Shown here: piece by piece, positions 53,995 through 63,640 of the stretch
Numbering within the stretch: position 1 is the first letter of the stretch
Layout of the letters: every line of letters begins with the position of its first letter
The notes under the pieces: generated by a model
What the model saw: only the letters and a program-made list of their open reading frames with translations
Databases searched by the model: none
What the model was told of the DNA's origin: nothing
Source: Opitutaceae bacterium BACL24 MAG-120322-bin51
GTDB lineage: Bacteria > Verrucomicrobiota > Verrucomicrobiia > Opitutales > Coraliomargaritaceae
NCBI GenBank assembly: GCA_905182435.1
Contig: CAJJBN010000027.1
Location: 1 to 64,000 of the forward strand
Reading direction: 5' to 3'
Length of the DNA stretch: 64,000 nucleotides
Made by a program: the position numbers and the translations under genes

Positions 53995-56793
53995 ATGCCC
54001 ATTCAAGACAATCCTCTATTCCGACGCCTACATAAGCATGCGCAAAAGCGTCTGGTGTTTGATCCCGGTGTCTCGCGAAGCAAGCAGCTACCCGCCTACA
54101 AGCGCTACATCGAGCTAGAGAGCGAAATGCTCAAGCGTTACCACCAAAAAGGTGACCCTGGCCTGGAGGTCTGCCAAGCGCGCGCCGCGATGGTGGATGT
54201 GGTGATTGAGAATCTATTCCTCGCAGCCCTCGATCTATATGCCACCGAGCATGGCCCACTACCCTGCAAGATGGCAGTACTCGCCACTGGCGGCTACGGG
54301 CGCCAAGAGCTCAACCCACACAGCGACATCGACATCATGTTTCTCTACCCCGAGAAGATTTCGGGGAAGCACTTTGCCAAGTTTCAGGAAGTGCTCGCCG
54401 AAGAGATCCTCTACCCGCTCTGGGACTTAGGCTGGAAAGTCGGGCACGCCTCGCGCAACGCCAAAGAAGCCATCGAAGAGGCGAAGAGCGAAATTCAGTC
54501 GAAAAACGCGATCCTCGAATCACGCATCATCTGCGGCTCCGACCCACTCTATCTCGACATGCAGAAACGCTTCGCCAGCTACTGTAAAAAGGAAAACTCC
54601 AAGGCCTACATTCAGCAACGCCTCGCCGACGAACGCGGCCGCCATTCGAAGTTTGGCAACACAGTCTATCTGCAAGAGCCCGACATCAAAAATGGCGTCG
54701 GTGGCCTGCGCGATTATCAAAACATCCTGTGGATGGCCAATATCAAGTTTGGCTATGGCTCGTTTCGAGAGATCAACAAAGCCAAACTATTACGCCAGCA
54801 CCTGCGCGACGAAATGGAAGCCGCCTACGATTTCCTGCTGCGCACACGGACCGAACTGCACCTGCAGAATCGACGTCCGACGGACAAGCTCGACCTCGAG
54901 CAGCAACCCACTATCGCCGCGGGCCTTGGCTATCCGCAGGAAGATATGTTCGAGCGTGTTGAGGCGTTCATGAAAGACTACTACACCGCCGCGCGCACGA
55001 TCTACCATACCAGCGAGCTGCTCAAAGAACGACTCGCTCTCTCCAGCGAAGATGACGCACGCAGCTCGGGCGGCATCACCTTCCGCGAAGCCCTGCGCGC
55101 GCATCAACATCTACCACTCAAACGCGTCGATGGCTTCATCTTACAGGACAAGGTGCTTTCTCCAGAGCAAAAATCTGTCTTCACCGAAGACCCCTTACGC
55201 CTGATCCGAGTCTTTCACTTAATGCAACAGTTCGGGGCCAAGCTACACCCCGACCTGAAGTTTCGCATCTCTCGCTCACTGCCATTGATTGACCATGAGA
55301 TGATCAATCACCCTTCAGCGGCAAAGAGCTTTTGCTCCATCCTGAGGAATCCTGGTGAAGTCTATCCGATCCTGAAACTGATGCATGAACTTGGCGTGCT
55401 CGGACGCTATTTGCCCGAGTTTGGCCAGCTCACTTGCATGGTTCAGCATGAATACTACCACCGCTATACTGCGGATGAGCACGTCTTGCGCACGATCAAA
55501 CATCTCGATGCTGTCTTCCAAAAAAACACTCCCGTCGACACTACCTACGAGACCGCACTACGTAAAAATGACGACCCGCTGCTGCTCTATCTGATTCTTC
55601 TACTACACGACATCGGCAAGGCCGAAGGCGTTAAAGGGCACGATGTCAACGGCGTCCGCATCGCTCAGCCAATCCTCACACGCTTCGACGTCAGCGACGA
55701 GCAGCAGGAGCAAATTCTATTTATCATCCGCCATCACTTGGCCATGTCCCGCATCTGGCAACGTTTTGATCTCGATGATCCAAAGACCGCACACGCTTTT
55801 GCCGAGTTCATCGAAGACCCTGAGAAACTCCGCTTTCTCTATGTTCATACCTACTGCGATGCCCGCGGCACCGCGCCGACTCTCTGGAACGACTACAAAG
55901 ACACCATGCATCGGACTTTGTATCAGCGGACTCTAGAGCAATTCGAGAGCAAGGAAGTCATCGAACGGAAGCGTAAAGAGCGTAAGGAGATGCGCCATCA
56001 ACAGATGCTCGAACGCAAGATCGAAGGAGTGGCCAAGGACGAGATCGAAGCGCACTTCGACCGTTTACCGGAGCGCTACTTCACCAACACTAAGCCCAAC
56101 GAAATCGAGCTCCACCTGCGCATGGTCAACCAGTTGTTCGCTCAAATCCAACAAGCAGATTCGACTGGCACACTGGCCCCCATTATAGATTGGAGCAACG
56201 ACATCGACCTCAATATGACCGTCGTCAATATCGTCACTTGGGACCGCGCAGGCCTCTTCTACAAACTCGCAGGCGCCCTCACGCTGGCTGGTGTCAACAT
56301 CGTCAGCACCAAAGCCATCTCCCGCTCCGACAACATCTCCATCGACACCTTCTACATCATGGACCCAGAGGGCGGGGCCGTCTCCAACGAAAAAGCGCAC
56401 AGTATCTTCAAGACACACATCGAAGATGCCCTCATGCATGGCCGACGTCTCACCAGCGAAATCGAGCGCATGGAAGCCAAGGTAAAAAGTCAGAAGAAGA
56501 AGCTGCGCGGCATTCTCCCTGCTCCGATTCCACCAACGCTCAACATTTACCATGAGCCTGCGCTCAACCACACCATTATCGAGGTGCAGACAGAAGACAG
56601 GATCGGCCTCCTGTACGGGCTCGCTCGGCATATTTATTCGAGAGGGTTTGACATTGGCTTCGCACGAATTGCCACAGAGCGTGGCCTCGCGATCGACACC
56701 TTCTATATCGATAAGATTAATCGCCAAGAGCCGATCAGCGCCAAAAATCTATCGGAATTACGCGTCAAACTAAATGTAATCATCAACGAATAG
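53995..56793 (+). CDS. glnD: [Protein-PII] uridylyltransferase / uridylyl-removing enzyme
   Basis: A 932-residue nitrogen sensor that adds or removes UMP on PII proteins in response to glutamine. The nucleotidyltransferase site is GGYGRQELNPHSDIDIMFL, the HD phosphohydrolase site is LILLLHDIGKAEGVKG, and two ACT domains end the protein (WDRAGLFYKLAGALTLAGVN and TEDRIGLLYGLARHIYSRG). The ATG at 53995 is chosen; a frame from 53785 would add 70 residues with no family resemblance. It is divergent from slyD. Together with the urt-ure block it supports active nitrogen control. Confidence 0.95.
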   Translation: MPIQDNPLFRRLHKHAQKRLVFDPGVSRSKQLPAYKRYIELESEMLKRYHQKGDPGLEVCQARAAMVDVVIENLFLAALDLYATEHGPLPCKMAVLATGGYGRQELNPHSDIDIMFLYPEKISGKHFAKFQEVLAEEILYPLWDLGWKVGHASRNAKEAIEEAKSEIQSKNAILESRIICGSDPLYLDMQKRFASYCKKENSKAYIQQRLADERGRHSKFGNTVYLQEPDIKNGVGGLRDYQNILWMANIKFGYGSFREINKAKLLRQHLRDEMEAAYDFLLRTRTELHLQNRRPTDKLDLEQQPTIAAGLGYPQEDMFERVEAFMKDYYTAARTIYHTSELLKERLALSSEDDARSSGGITFREALRAHQHLPLKRVDGFILQDKVLSPEQKSVFTEDPLRLIRVFHLMQQFGAKLHPDLKFRISRSLPLIDHEMINHPSAAKSFCSILRNPGEVYPILKLMHELGVLGRYLPEFGQLTCMVQHEYYHRYTADEHVLRTIKHLDAVFQKNTPVDTTYETALRKNDDPLLLYLILLLHDIGKAEGVKGHDVNGVRIAQPILTRFDVSDEQQEQILFIIRHHLAMSRIWQRFDLDDPKTAHAFAEFIEDPEKLRFLYVHTYCDARGTAPTLWNDYKDTMHRTLYQRTLEQFESKEVIERKRKERKEMRHQQMLERKIEGVAKDEIEAHFDRLPERYFTNTKPNEIELHLRMVNQLFAQIQQADSTGTLAPIIDWSNDIDLNMTVVNIVTWDRAGLFYKLAGALTLAGVNIVSTKAISRSDNISIDTFYIMDPEGGAVSNEKAHSIFKTHIEDALMHGRRLTSEIERMEAKVKSQKKKLRGILPAPIPPTLNIYHEPALNHTIIEVQTEDRIGLLYGLARHIYSRGFDIGFARIATERGLAIDTFYIDKINRQEPISAKNLSELRVKLNVIINE

Positions 56794-56823
56794 ACATTCG
56801 CGACCGTCGAACCAACCAATACG

Positions 56824-58515
56824 ATGAAAGCCAATAAGACCGAGCGCACGGCAATCGATTCACTCTACCGAATCAGTAGCCTAGTATCTGATACCGAAGA
56901 GCCCAAAGAAGCCCTCACCCTGATCCTCCAAGAGATCATCAACGTCCTGCAACCCAGCAGTGCCTCGATCGCTTTGATCAACCCCGACACCCATCGACTC
57001 GAATTGGAAGTCTCGCATGGGCTCGCCGAAGACTGGAACGATCTGGACCTCGCCCTCGGCCAAGGCATCACTGGATGGTGTGCACTACACGGTCGCTCGA
57101 TTAACGTGCCTGATGTCAGTCAAGAGCCGCGCTACATCTCTGTCCGCTCAAGCGTTCGTTCCGAAATGGCGGTGCCGATGGAAGACCGCGGAGTCGTGAT
57201 GGGGGTGGTCAACATCGATAGCGAACAACTCAGTGCCTTCGACGACCAATCGCTTAAAATCCTCACCCTCTTGACCAACGAAGCCAGCCGTGTGATCTCC
57301 AGGCTCTGGCTGATTCAGCAGCTCCGCGCCAAAGCACATCAGCTCGAGTCACTCATCAATATGGGGCAAGGCCTCGTCGGCGAACTCGAACAAGACGAAG
57401 TGCTCCGCGGCCTCGCCCGTGAAGGTCGCCAACTGATGCACTGCCACAGTTGCGCGCTGTTTCTACTCACACCAGACCATAAGCAACTTAAGCTCCACTC
57501 CATGGCTGGCCCCAACGGCCAGATCGACGCGCAAGTTAGCTTCCCGATCGAGGAGAGTTCCTTTGGTGCCGCCATCCATCGACACAAACAAGTCGAGGTC
57601 GCCGACCTGCCCTTTACCGTCGAGAACGACTTCATCCACCTCGTGCAAAGCGAAGGCCTCGTCTCCATGCTCGCTACGCCGATCATCTTTAACAACGAAG
57701 TGATCGGACTGCTCAACGCCTACACCACCCACCAGCACCGCTTCAACAACGACGAGAAAAAAGTCTTCGCTACACTTGCGCGACTCGGCGCCATCGCGAT
57801 CCAAAACGCCCGTCTGTATTCACGTATTTTCAGCTCCGAAGAATCGCTGCGCCAAAACGAAAAGCTCACCACACTCGGCATGCTCGCCGCCGAGATCGCC
57901 CACGAAATTCGTAATCCGCTGACAGTGATCAAACTGCTGTTCGATTCGCTCAACCTACAGTTCGAAGCAGACGACGACCGCCAAACCGACATCACCGTGA
58001 TCGGCGACAAGATCAATCAGCTCGAAGCGATCGTCAGTCGCGTGCTCGACTTTGGCCGCAACCGGCAGGACACGCACGCACGCTGTGACCTCAACGACTT
58101 GATCGAAGACACCCTGCGACTGGTGCGCCTCAAGCTGCATCAGAGCAAAATCGAGATCGGCTACGAGCCAGATGCGCGGGCCTTGTTTGTTGAAGTCAAC
58201 AAAGGCCAAATCCAGCAGGTCATGCTCAACCTCATCCTCAATGCCACCCAGGTGATGCCCAAAGGCGGGCGTATCCATATTTCAAGTACAGAAGATACCC
58301 AACAAGCAGCCTTCATCATCCGCGATAACGGCCCCGGCATTCCAGAAAGCATACAGCCCGATATCTTCGAATCCTTCTTGACCAACCGCCCCGGCGGCAC
58401 AGGCCTCGGCCTCTCTATCAGTAAGCGCATCCTTCGTGACCACCATGGCGATATCGAGCTCGTCGAATCCTCCTCCACGGGCAGCACCTTTCGCTTCTGG
58501 CTACCGACACATTAA
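56824..58515 (+). CDS. Sensor histidine kinase with two GAF domains
   Basis: A 563-residue cytoplasmic kinase. Two GAF domains occupy about residues 15-165 and 180-330. The HisKA site is GMLAAEIAHEIRNPLTVIKL with the phosphorylated His, and the ATPase domain has VMLNLILNATQVMPKGG, RDNGPGIPESI and GGTGLGLSISKRILRDHHGD. No membrane segments or attached receiver are present, and no response regulator is adjacent. It lies 30 bp after glnD, so it could work in nitrogen control like NtrB, but GAF ligands cannot be read from sequence. Confidence 0.9.
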   Translation: MKANKTERTAIDSLYRISSLVSDTEEPKEALTLILQEIINVLQPSSASIALINPDTHRLELEVSHGLAEDWNDLDLALGQGITGWCALHGRSINVPDVSQEPRYISVRSSVRSEMAVPMEDRGVVMGVVNIDSEQLSAFDDQSLKILTLLTNEASRVISRLWLIQQLRAKAHQLESLINMGQGLVGELEQDEVLRGLAREGRQLMHCHSCALFLLTPDHKQLKLHSMAGPNGQIDAQVSFPIEESSFGAAIHRHKQVEVADLPFTVENDFIHLVQSEGLVSMLATPIIFNNEVIGLLNAYTTHQHRFNNDEKKVFATLARLGAIAIQNARLYSRIFSSEESLRQNEKLTTLGMLAAEIAHEIRNPLTVIKLLFDSLNLQFEADDDRQTDITVIGDKINQLEAIVSRVLDFGRNRQDTHARCDLNDLIEDTLRLVRLKLHQSKIEIGYEPDARALFVEVNKGQIQQVMLNLILNATQVMPKGGRIHISSTEDTQQAAFIIRDNGPGIPESIQPDIFESFLTNRPGGTGLGLSISKRILRDHHGDIELVESSSTGSTFRFWLPTH

Positions 58516-58516
58516 T

Positions 58517-58930
58517 TTGAAAGTAGAACGTCACAGCCTCTGGCCTGTTGCACTCGCGCTGACCATTTTCATGGTTTCCGGCACCAAAGATCTGACCGCG
58601 CCCGACCTCGGCTTCGATTTCTCTTACGACAAGCTCGCACACCTGCTGATCTTCGGTCTACTCGCCACAGCCGTGCTACGTATCCCTCGCTTTTTCAACA
58701 GCGGTTGGCAAGGCGTCTGCATCACCATCGCGCTGATCTCACTTTTTGGTGCACTTGATGAATATCGGCAATCCTTCACCGCTGGGCGCTACGTCGAACT
58801 GGACGACTGGATCGCCGACAGCCTCGGTGCGATCATCGCCAGCGTCGTGTATTACAAATGGCACCGCTATCGACGCACCTTGGAGTGGATCTGCTTCAGA
58901 CGTAAAACAAACATTGCTGATAACGCGTGA
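58517..58930 (+). CDS. VanZ-like membrane protein
   Basis: A protein of about 137 residues with four hydrophobic segments. The VanZ pattern is clear: YDKLAHLLIFGLLATAVLRI, then ALDEYRQSFTAGRYVELDDW with the conserved acidic and Arg residues, and IADSLGAIIASVVYY. The true start is uncertain: TTG at 58517 lies 2 bp after the kinase stop, while a GTG at 58436 would overlap the kinase gene by 80 bp. Function in most bacteria is unknown; VanZ itself gives some glycopeptide tolerance. Confidence 0.75.
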   Translation: MKVERHSLWPVALALTIFMVSGTKDLTAPDLGFDFSYDKLAHLLIFGLLATAVLRIPRFFNSGWQGVCITIALISLFGALDEYRQSFTAGRYVELDDWIADSLGAIIASVVYYKWHRYRRTLEWICFRRKTNIADNA

Positions 58931-59020
58931 GATGGTGTCTTTTACGCGACACCATCTTAGCTAGAACTCCGACCTATTTGTTCGCCAGAATGCTCCAGCT
59001 TGGACTCTCAAGTTCTTCAA

Positions 59021-59620
59021 TCAATACTTCACCCCACAGCCATACGGCGTGGTGGTTGATTCTTCAATCGGCTCGCCGGCAGTTGCACTAGTATACGCGA
59101 CCTTCACATAATTGGTCGCCCTTGCAATGTCCTCGGCCTTGGCTGACTTGATACTATCTATCGCGCCTTGATAAATCACGATGCCCTCAGGGTTGATCAA
59201 AAACATATGCGGCGTGGTGCGAGCGCCATAGGCACGCCCGACTTTGCCATCCACATCCAGCAATAACGCAGTCGAGTGCGTCTGAGTCGCGTTGCGCACC
59301 GCCTCGGCTTGGGCAGCCGTTAAATAACCAGTCTTGCCCGCCGCAGACGACGCAATTTGCAGCCAGACCGCACCCGTATCAGTCAGCTCTTTTTGCAGCG
59401 CCTGCATATCCCCGTGCTGATAATACTTCTCCACGAATGGACAATTGTGCCGCGTCCATTCCAGTACGACATACTGCCCCTTAAAATCAGACAAGCTGCG
59501 CCCGACTTCGGTGCTGTCCGATAAAGTAAACACCGGTGCGGTGCCCCCGGTCTCGACTGCGCCTTGCAGTGTACTAAAGAACGCGAGCGACGTAACCGTA
59601 AGATATATGAGCAATTTCAT
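59021..59620 (-). CDS. Thioredoxin-fold redox protein, exported
   Basis: A 199-residue exported protein of the AhpC/TSA-redoxin type. The signal peptide is MKLLIYLTVTSLAFFSTLQG, the core GTAPVFTLSDSTEVGRSLSD then YVVLEWTRHNCPFVEKYYQH carries one Cys in the active loop instead of CxxC, and the conserved cis-Pro is in ARTTPHMFLINPEG. A second Cys lies near the end (PYGCGVKY). The ATG at 59620 has GAGGGCATC just before it; an alternative ATG at 59641 overlaps the dsbD stop. It is coupled to dsbD, from which it probably gets electrons. Confidence 0.8.
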   Translation of the reverse strand: MKLLIYLTVTSLAFFSTLQGAVETGGTAPVFTLSDSTEVGRSLSDFKGQYVVLEWTRHNCPFVEKYYQHGDMQALQKELTDTGAVWLQIASSAAGKTGYLTAAQAEAVRNATQTHSTALLLDVDGKVGRAYGARTTPHMFLINPEGIVIYQGAIDSIKSAKAEDIARATNYVKVAYTSATAGEPIEESTTTPYGCGVKY

Positions 59621-59637
59621 GATGCCCTCAACAAGCC

Positions 59638-61779
59638 TCATTTCAGCGCTTTTTCAACTGCTTCACGCACTATTCCATTGGTCAAACTCTGCGGCAGCAC
59701 GGTCACTTCACCGTCCGGCGCATACAAAACATATAGCGGCACACCCGACCGACCGAAGCGCTCCAGCTCCGTAGTGATTGCTGAATCATAGCGCGTCCAA
59801 TCCGCCTCAAGGGCGACCACGCCATATTCCTCAAACAAGGCTTCAGTCGCTTGCGTATGCGTCGCCACTTTTTTGTTCACCTGACAAATCAGGCACCAGC
59901 TCGCGGTGAAATCGATAAACACCGGCTTGCCTGCGGCCAACTCTGTCTCGACCCGTTCACTCGACCACGGCTGCCACTGCCCATTCTTCGAAACAGATGA
60001 ACCGGTCTCAAAATTCTCATACGCAGCTTTGGTTTCGCTGATTGCATAATAACTCGCAACCACGAGCAGCGCCAAACTAATCACCTGCGCGATTCGCTGC
60101 GTGCGCTTCGGCTTCACGGGCACCGACCAACGCCCATAGATCCACGCCGCCAGACCAGCGACCAGCAAGGCGATCAGCAACGCGATCACCGCATCCACTC
60201 CACCGAGACGTCCAGCTACCAGCGCGAGAAAGACCACCGCCGCCATCAACAGAAAGCCCATGAACTGCTTCACCGACTCCATCCATACCCCTGGCTTCGG
60301 CAAGTAGGCGACCAGCTTCGGGAAGACCGACAAAAATAAAAACGGCGACGCGAGCCCAAGGCCCATTACACCAAAAATCAACAAGCCTGTGGCCGCATTA
60401 GTCTGCACTGCGATGCCACTGACCGAAGCCACCAGCGGTCCCATGCACGGCGCACCGACCACAGCAGCCAGCACACCCATGCCAAACGAGCCCAGCGCAT
60501 CGTTGCGCTTCGACACCTTGGTATCCGCACCCACGAGACTCGTGCCTACCTCAAATACACCCATCAAATTCAGCGCAAACAGGAAGAAAACCACCGTCAG
60601 CACCACCACGAAGTTCGGGCTCTGCAATTGAAACCCCCAACCGATGCGTTCGCCCACCGCGCGCAGCGCCAACAACACCGCAGCCAGCGCCAAGAAACTC
60701 GCCACCACGCCCGCCGTATACGCACCGCCATGCAGCAAGGCCTGCGCACGCGACTGCCCCGAATGCTTCAACAAGGAAAACACTTTAAGCGACAGCACCG
60801 GTAATACGCAGGGCATCACATTCAGAATCAGCCCACCGAGAAACGCCAACAGCAACCAACCCGGCAGCCCGAGGTTGAGTAACACTCCCTCAAAGCCAGT
60901 GGCAGCAGGCACTTGGCCCGCCAACGACTCGGTTGCAGCGCCAGCGGCGTCCGCCCCAATTCTCAGGTTGATCGACCAGTTGCCCGACTGCGATTGCAGC
61001 ACACCCGCAACAGCAGCACTCGGCTCCTGCAACTGTGCCACGTCCAACTCCGCCCGCAATTGCACCTGCCCCTCACCGACCGAACTTAAGGCCTGCAGGG
61101 CGCTCGGCTCAATCACGCCCTCCTTATCCGCATAAAAATACAAATCACTTGGAATCGCCAAGCCGTCCACCTGTTCGATCGTCAACACCAAGTACTGCCC
61201 TTCAATCACCGCAGTCACCCCCCACGGCGCAATCGGAGCCGGCAAACGCGCACGCGCCGCCTCAAACGCTGGCGCCTCGCCGCTCTTCACCGCTTCAGCT
61301 CCAGCAGTTAGCGCCAAGCTCAGGCTCGCATCGCCCGGCATACAAAACTCCTCACAGGCCAACCACGACACCTCTGCCTGAATCGGCACTGCAGATCCCA
61401 ACTCAAAATCCTGCGCAGCCTCGATCGGCACAATCAGTGTGACCGCATCTTCATAGCCATAGTTCATCAGCCCCCCCAACTCGATTCGCTCAGGCGCCGG
61501 CCACTGAATCTCGCCGGCACTCAAGCCTGCGGGCAACTGCCATTCGACCTCCACTGGCAGACCGCTTGCGCCCGGATTTTTCCAGTAAAGATGCCAATGC
61601 GGCTCCAACTTAAAATCCAATGCGACATTAAAGCGTTCGCCCGGTACCACCACCGTCGTCTCGGCGATTAACTCCACCGTGACAGCCCCGACGACCTCAG
61701 GCGCCGCGCGCAACAGACTTGGAGCAGTGATTAACAAAGCCAGGAGAACAACAGGTGTTTTTATAAAGCGTAACAGCAT
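59638..61779 (-). CDS. dsbD: Thiol:disulfide interchange protein DsbD (ScsB-like)
   Basis: A 713-residue inner-membrane protein moving electrons from cytoplasmic thioredoxin to the periplasm. A signal peptide and an N-terminal domain of about 270 residues (TVELIAETTVVVPGERFNVA; LACEEFCMPGDASL with two Cys) are followed by eight membrane segments, where NVMPCVLPVLSLKVFSLL and GAPCMGPLVASVSG hold the paired Cys. The C-terminal thioredoxin domain has FTASWCLICQVNKK. An in-frame start at 61824 is possible. It overlaps the next reading frame by four bases. Confidence 0.92.
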   Translation of the reverse strand: MLLRFIKTPVVLLALLITAPSLLRAAPEVVGAVTVELIAETTVVVPGERFNVALDFKLEPHWHLYWKNPGASGLPVEVEWQLPAGLSAGEIQWPAPERIELGGLMNYGYEDAVTLIVPIEAAQDFELGSAVPIQAEVSWLACEEFCMPGDASLSLALTAGAEAVKSGEAPAFEAARARLPAPIAPWGVTAVIEGQYLVLTIEQVDGLAIPSDLYFYADKEGVIEPSALQALSSVGEGQVQLRAELDVAQLQEPSAAVAGVLQSQSGNWSINLRIGADAAGAATESLAGQVPAATGFEGVLLNLGLPGWLLLAFLGGLILNVMPCVLPVLSLKVFSLLKHSGQSRAQALLHGGAYTAGVVASFLALAAVLLALRAVGERIGWGFQLQSPNFVVVLTVVFFLFALNLMGVFEVGTSLVGADTKVSKRNDALGSFGMGVLAAVVGAPCMGPLVASVSGIAVQTNAATGLLIFGVMGLGLASPFLFLSVFPKLVAYLPKPGVWMESVKQFMGFLLMAAVVFLALVAGRLGGVDAVIALLIALLVAGLAAWIYGRWSVPVKPKRTQRIAQVISLALLVVASYYAISETKAAYENFETGSSVSKNGQWQPWSSERVETELAAGKPVFIDFTASWCLICQVNKKVATHTQATEALFEEYGVVALEADWTRYDSAITTELERFGRSGVPLYVLYAPDGEVTVLPQSLTNGIVREAVEKALK

Positions 61780-61855
61780 AACTATCCAATCAGATATGCC
61801 AGACTCCGAACTTATTCCAATCACTGTTTTATTCTCCGAGCACTAATTCTACGCG

Positions 61856-61930
61856 GGGGCGAGCTTTGGCACGCCCGCCGAAGCCCAGCACACAACCCAA
61901 CAGACTCGCGGGCGCGGCAAGCCGAGCCCC
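61856..61930. repeat. Family-5 inverted repeat upstream of dsbD
   Basis: Left arm 61856-61878 (GGGGCGAGCTTTGGCACGCCCGC) and right arm 61908-61930 pair at about 17 of 23 positions with 29 bp between. It lies in the gap between dsbD and the DUF5069 gene. Confidence 0.6.
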
Positions 61931-61981
61931 TACAGTTTTTACCTTTGCACCTTCCTACCTTCTGACTTTCATACACGCATC

Positions 61982-62497
61982 ATGACTGACCAAGACCTCG
62001 GCCCAACTGGCGAAATATGTTTCGACCTCCCCTCTCCGTATGCAGCGCACCCCTGCGGACTGCTCTACTTACCGCGCTTTATTGCCAAATGCCATAAGCA
62101 CCTCGCTGGTGAATTGCCTAAGTCCTATCAGAAAAATTTCTGCCGCGGCTTTGACCGGTTTTTGTCCATGCACTTAGATATCGATCCGAAACAAGTGCTG
62201 GCCGCAGTCGAAGCCGCCGGTGACGACGAAATCGAACTCGATTGCCTGCTGGGGGAAATCTTTCCTGACGACCTCAAGGCCGTCGAGTGGAACCGCGAAG
62301 TCACCCATAAGGGACAAACTAAAATGGGCCGCGAATTCCTCGCCGAATCGCTGACCAACATGGGCCACCCTGAAATGATCGGCGTAGTCGACAGCGTGAT
62401 GGACATGATCGACTTCGACGAAGGTCGTATCTCGGGCTTTTCGGATGAGCGTCGTACGGCATGGGAATCGGCGCTTGCCAAACAAATACCTCAGTAA
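61982..62497 (+). CDS. DUF5069 family protein
   Basis: A 171-residue soluble protein. The N-terminal LLYLPRFIAKCHKHLAGELP and the KNFCRGFDRFLSMHLDID segment are the DUF5069 marks, followed by an acidic central part and GREFLAESLTNMGHPEM. The family is common in Verrucomicrobiota and related groups and has no known function. It is transcribed ahead of merC with a 63-bp gap. Confidence 0.8.
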   Translation: MTDQDLGPTGEICFDLPSPYAAHPCGLLYLPRFIAKCHKHLAGELPKSYQKNFCRGFDRFLSMHLDIDPKQVLAAVEAAGDDEIELDCLLGEIFPDDLKAVEWNREVTHKGQTKMGREFLAESLTNMGHPEMIGVVDSVMDMIDFDEGRISGFSDERRTAWESALAKQIPQ

Positions 62498-62520
62498 TCT
62501 CAGAGTTGATTCTTTTGGGG

Positions 62521-62549
62521 TTGACGCTATCGAAAGTAACTTTCATTAA
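62521..62549 (+). promoter_or_regulatory. Candidate merC promoter with operator-like palindrome
   Basis: TTGACG (62521-62526) and CATTAA (62544-62549) are spaced by 17 bp like -35 and -10 boxes. Between them lies GAAAGTAACTTTC (62532-62544), a palindrome of two 6-bp arms around one base, well placed for repression by a Fur/Zur dimer. The ATG of merC is at 62561. Confidence 0.45.
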
Positions 62550-62560
62550 AGGCCCCAATC

Positions 62561-63040
62561 ATGAGCGGACTTAATGAACAGTGCAAATCACACGGATGGG
62601 CAGACAAAATTGCGATTAGTATGGCTACCGTATGCGCGATCCACTGCCTGCTCACGCCTATCATTATCGTCTTGCTGCCGATTGTTGCGACTTCCTTTTT
62701 AGTGCATCAAAATTTCCATTTATGGATGCTGTATTTGGTCATTCCGACAACGAGTTTTGCGATCTTCATGGGTTGCCGTCAGCACAAAGATAAGTGGGTG
62801 TTTATTATCAGTGCCATTGGTCTATGCATACTCATTGCAGCCTTGATCTATGAACGCGGGCATACGCCTGCCGATGAGTTGCTTGCGGGCGCACATTGCC
62901 AGCACTGCGTACGTGAGATTGGAGAGGATGCACAACCGTTGAGCATTGCGGCATGGATCAATACCCTTGGTGGCCTATTCCTCGCAAGTGCCCACGTTCG
63001 TAATTATCGACTGTGTCGTCGCAGCGCATGTGCTCATTAG
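62561..63040 (+). CDS. MerC-domain membrane protein
   Basis: A 159-residue inner-membrane protein with four hydrophobic segments. The MerC pattern is DKIAISMATVCAIHCLLTPI with the conserved Cys-Ala-Ile-His-Cys core, then LPIVATSFLVHQNFHLWMLY. The C-terminal part has a second Cys/His group (HCQHC). MerC was named for mercury uptake, but stand-alone copies are often in zinc regulons. The nearby Fur-type gene and TonB receptor make zinc the better guess here. Confidence 0.82.
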   Translation: MSGLNEQCKSHGWADKIAISMATVCAIHCLLTPIIIVLLPIVATSFLVHQNFHLWMLYLVIPTTSFAIFMGCRQHKDKWVFIISAIGLCILIAALIYERGHTPADELLAGAHCQHCVREIGEDAQPLSIAAWINTLGGLFLASAHVRNYRLCRRSACAH

Positions 63041-63080
63041 CACAGCGCTTGAGGATATTGCTGAGACCCGCCGGCTACAG

Positions 63081-63533
63081 CTAACATGCAGCCCGGGCGC
63101 AGGCCCCGCACACTCCATAAACCTCTAGCAAATGAGTCACTCCAGTGTACCCTCGAGTGCTTGCCTGATCTTCGACTTCAGCCCCAACGCATATGTCAAG
63201 CCGCTCTGCTTGGTGACAGACTCGGCAGATCAAATGGTGGTAATGCGCACCCGGCTCCGTAAGCTCAAATAACTGCGCGCCGCTTTCCATCGGGATACGT
63301 TGCAATACTTGGATCGCTTCAAACGCCTCCAAATTTCGATACACGGTCACTAAGTCACTATTAGGCAGCCCGGCCTGCTGGCGAATCTCTTCTGCCGAGA
63401 CTGGCCGGCTGAATGACCCGATCGCTGTTAGGATTTGGGCGCGCTTTTTAGTCATACGGGCCCCACTCTTCTTCAGTGCCTCAGTTATGCGCGTAAGTAT
63501 GCTCGGATTTAACACAGCATCAATCCAATGCAT
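63081..63533 (-). CDS. Fur family metal regulator, probably Zur
   Basis: A 150-residue repressor. The winged-helix DNA-binding half has GARMTKKRAQILTAIGSFSR, SAEEIRQQAG and LVTVYRNLEAFEAIQVLQRI. The dimer half has HYHHLICRVCHQAERLDICV and ends VCGACARAAC, two CxxC pairs forming the structural zinc site. Choice of zinc over iron rests on the neighbours (MerC, ZnuD-like receptor). It is convergent with merC. ATCGATCGCTATCGAT just upstream of its start (near 63536) may be an operator for its own control. Confidence 0.85.
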   Translation of the reverse strand: MHWIDAVLNPSILTRITEALKKSGARMTKKRAQILTAIGSFSRPVSAEEIRQQAGLPNSDLVTVYRNLEAFEAIQVLQRIPMESGAQLFELTEPGAHYHHLICRVCHQAERLDICVGAEVEDQASTRGYTGVTHLLEVYGVCGACARAAC

Positions 63534-63579
63534 CGATCGCTATCGATCAATAGTGAAACATCGCCCGTATCAAATCACC

Positions 63580-63612
63580 AAAAAACGCGGGGCCCTCTCG
63601 GAACCCCGCGTT
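63580..63612 (-). terminator. Rho-independent terminator after the TonB receptor gene
   Basis: On the minus strand AACGCGGGG-loop-CCCCGCGTT is a 9-bp perfect stem followed by six T residues, about 30 bp after the receptor stop. Confidence 0.9.
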
Positions 63613-63640
63613 GCTAAATCAACAGAATTGAATCGTTTGC

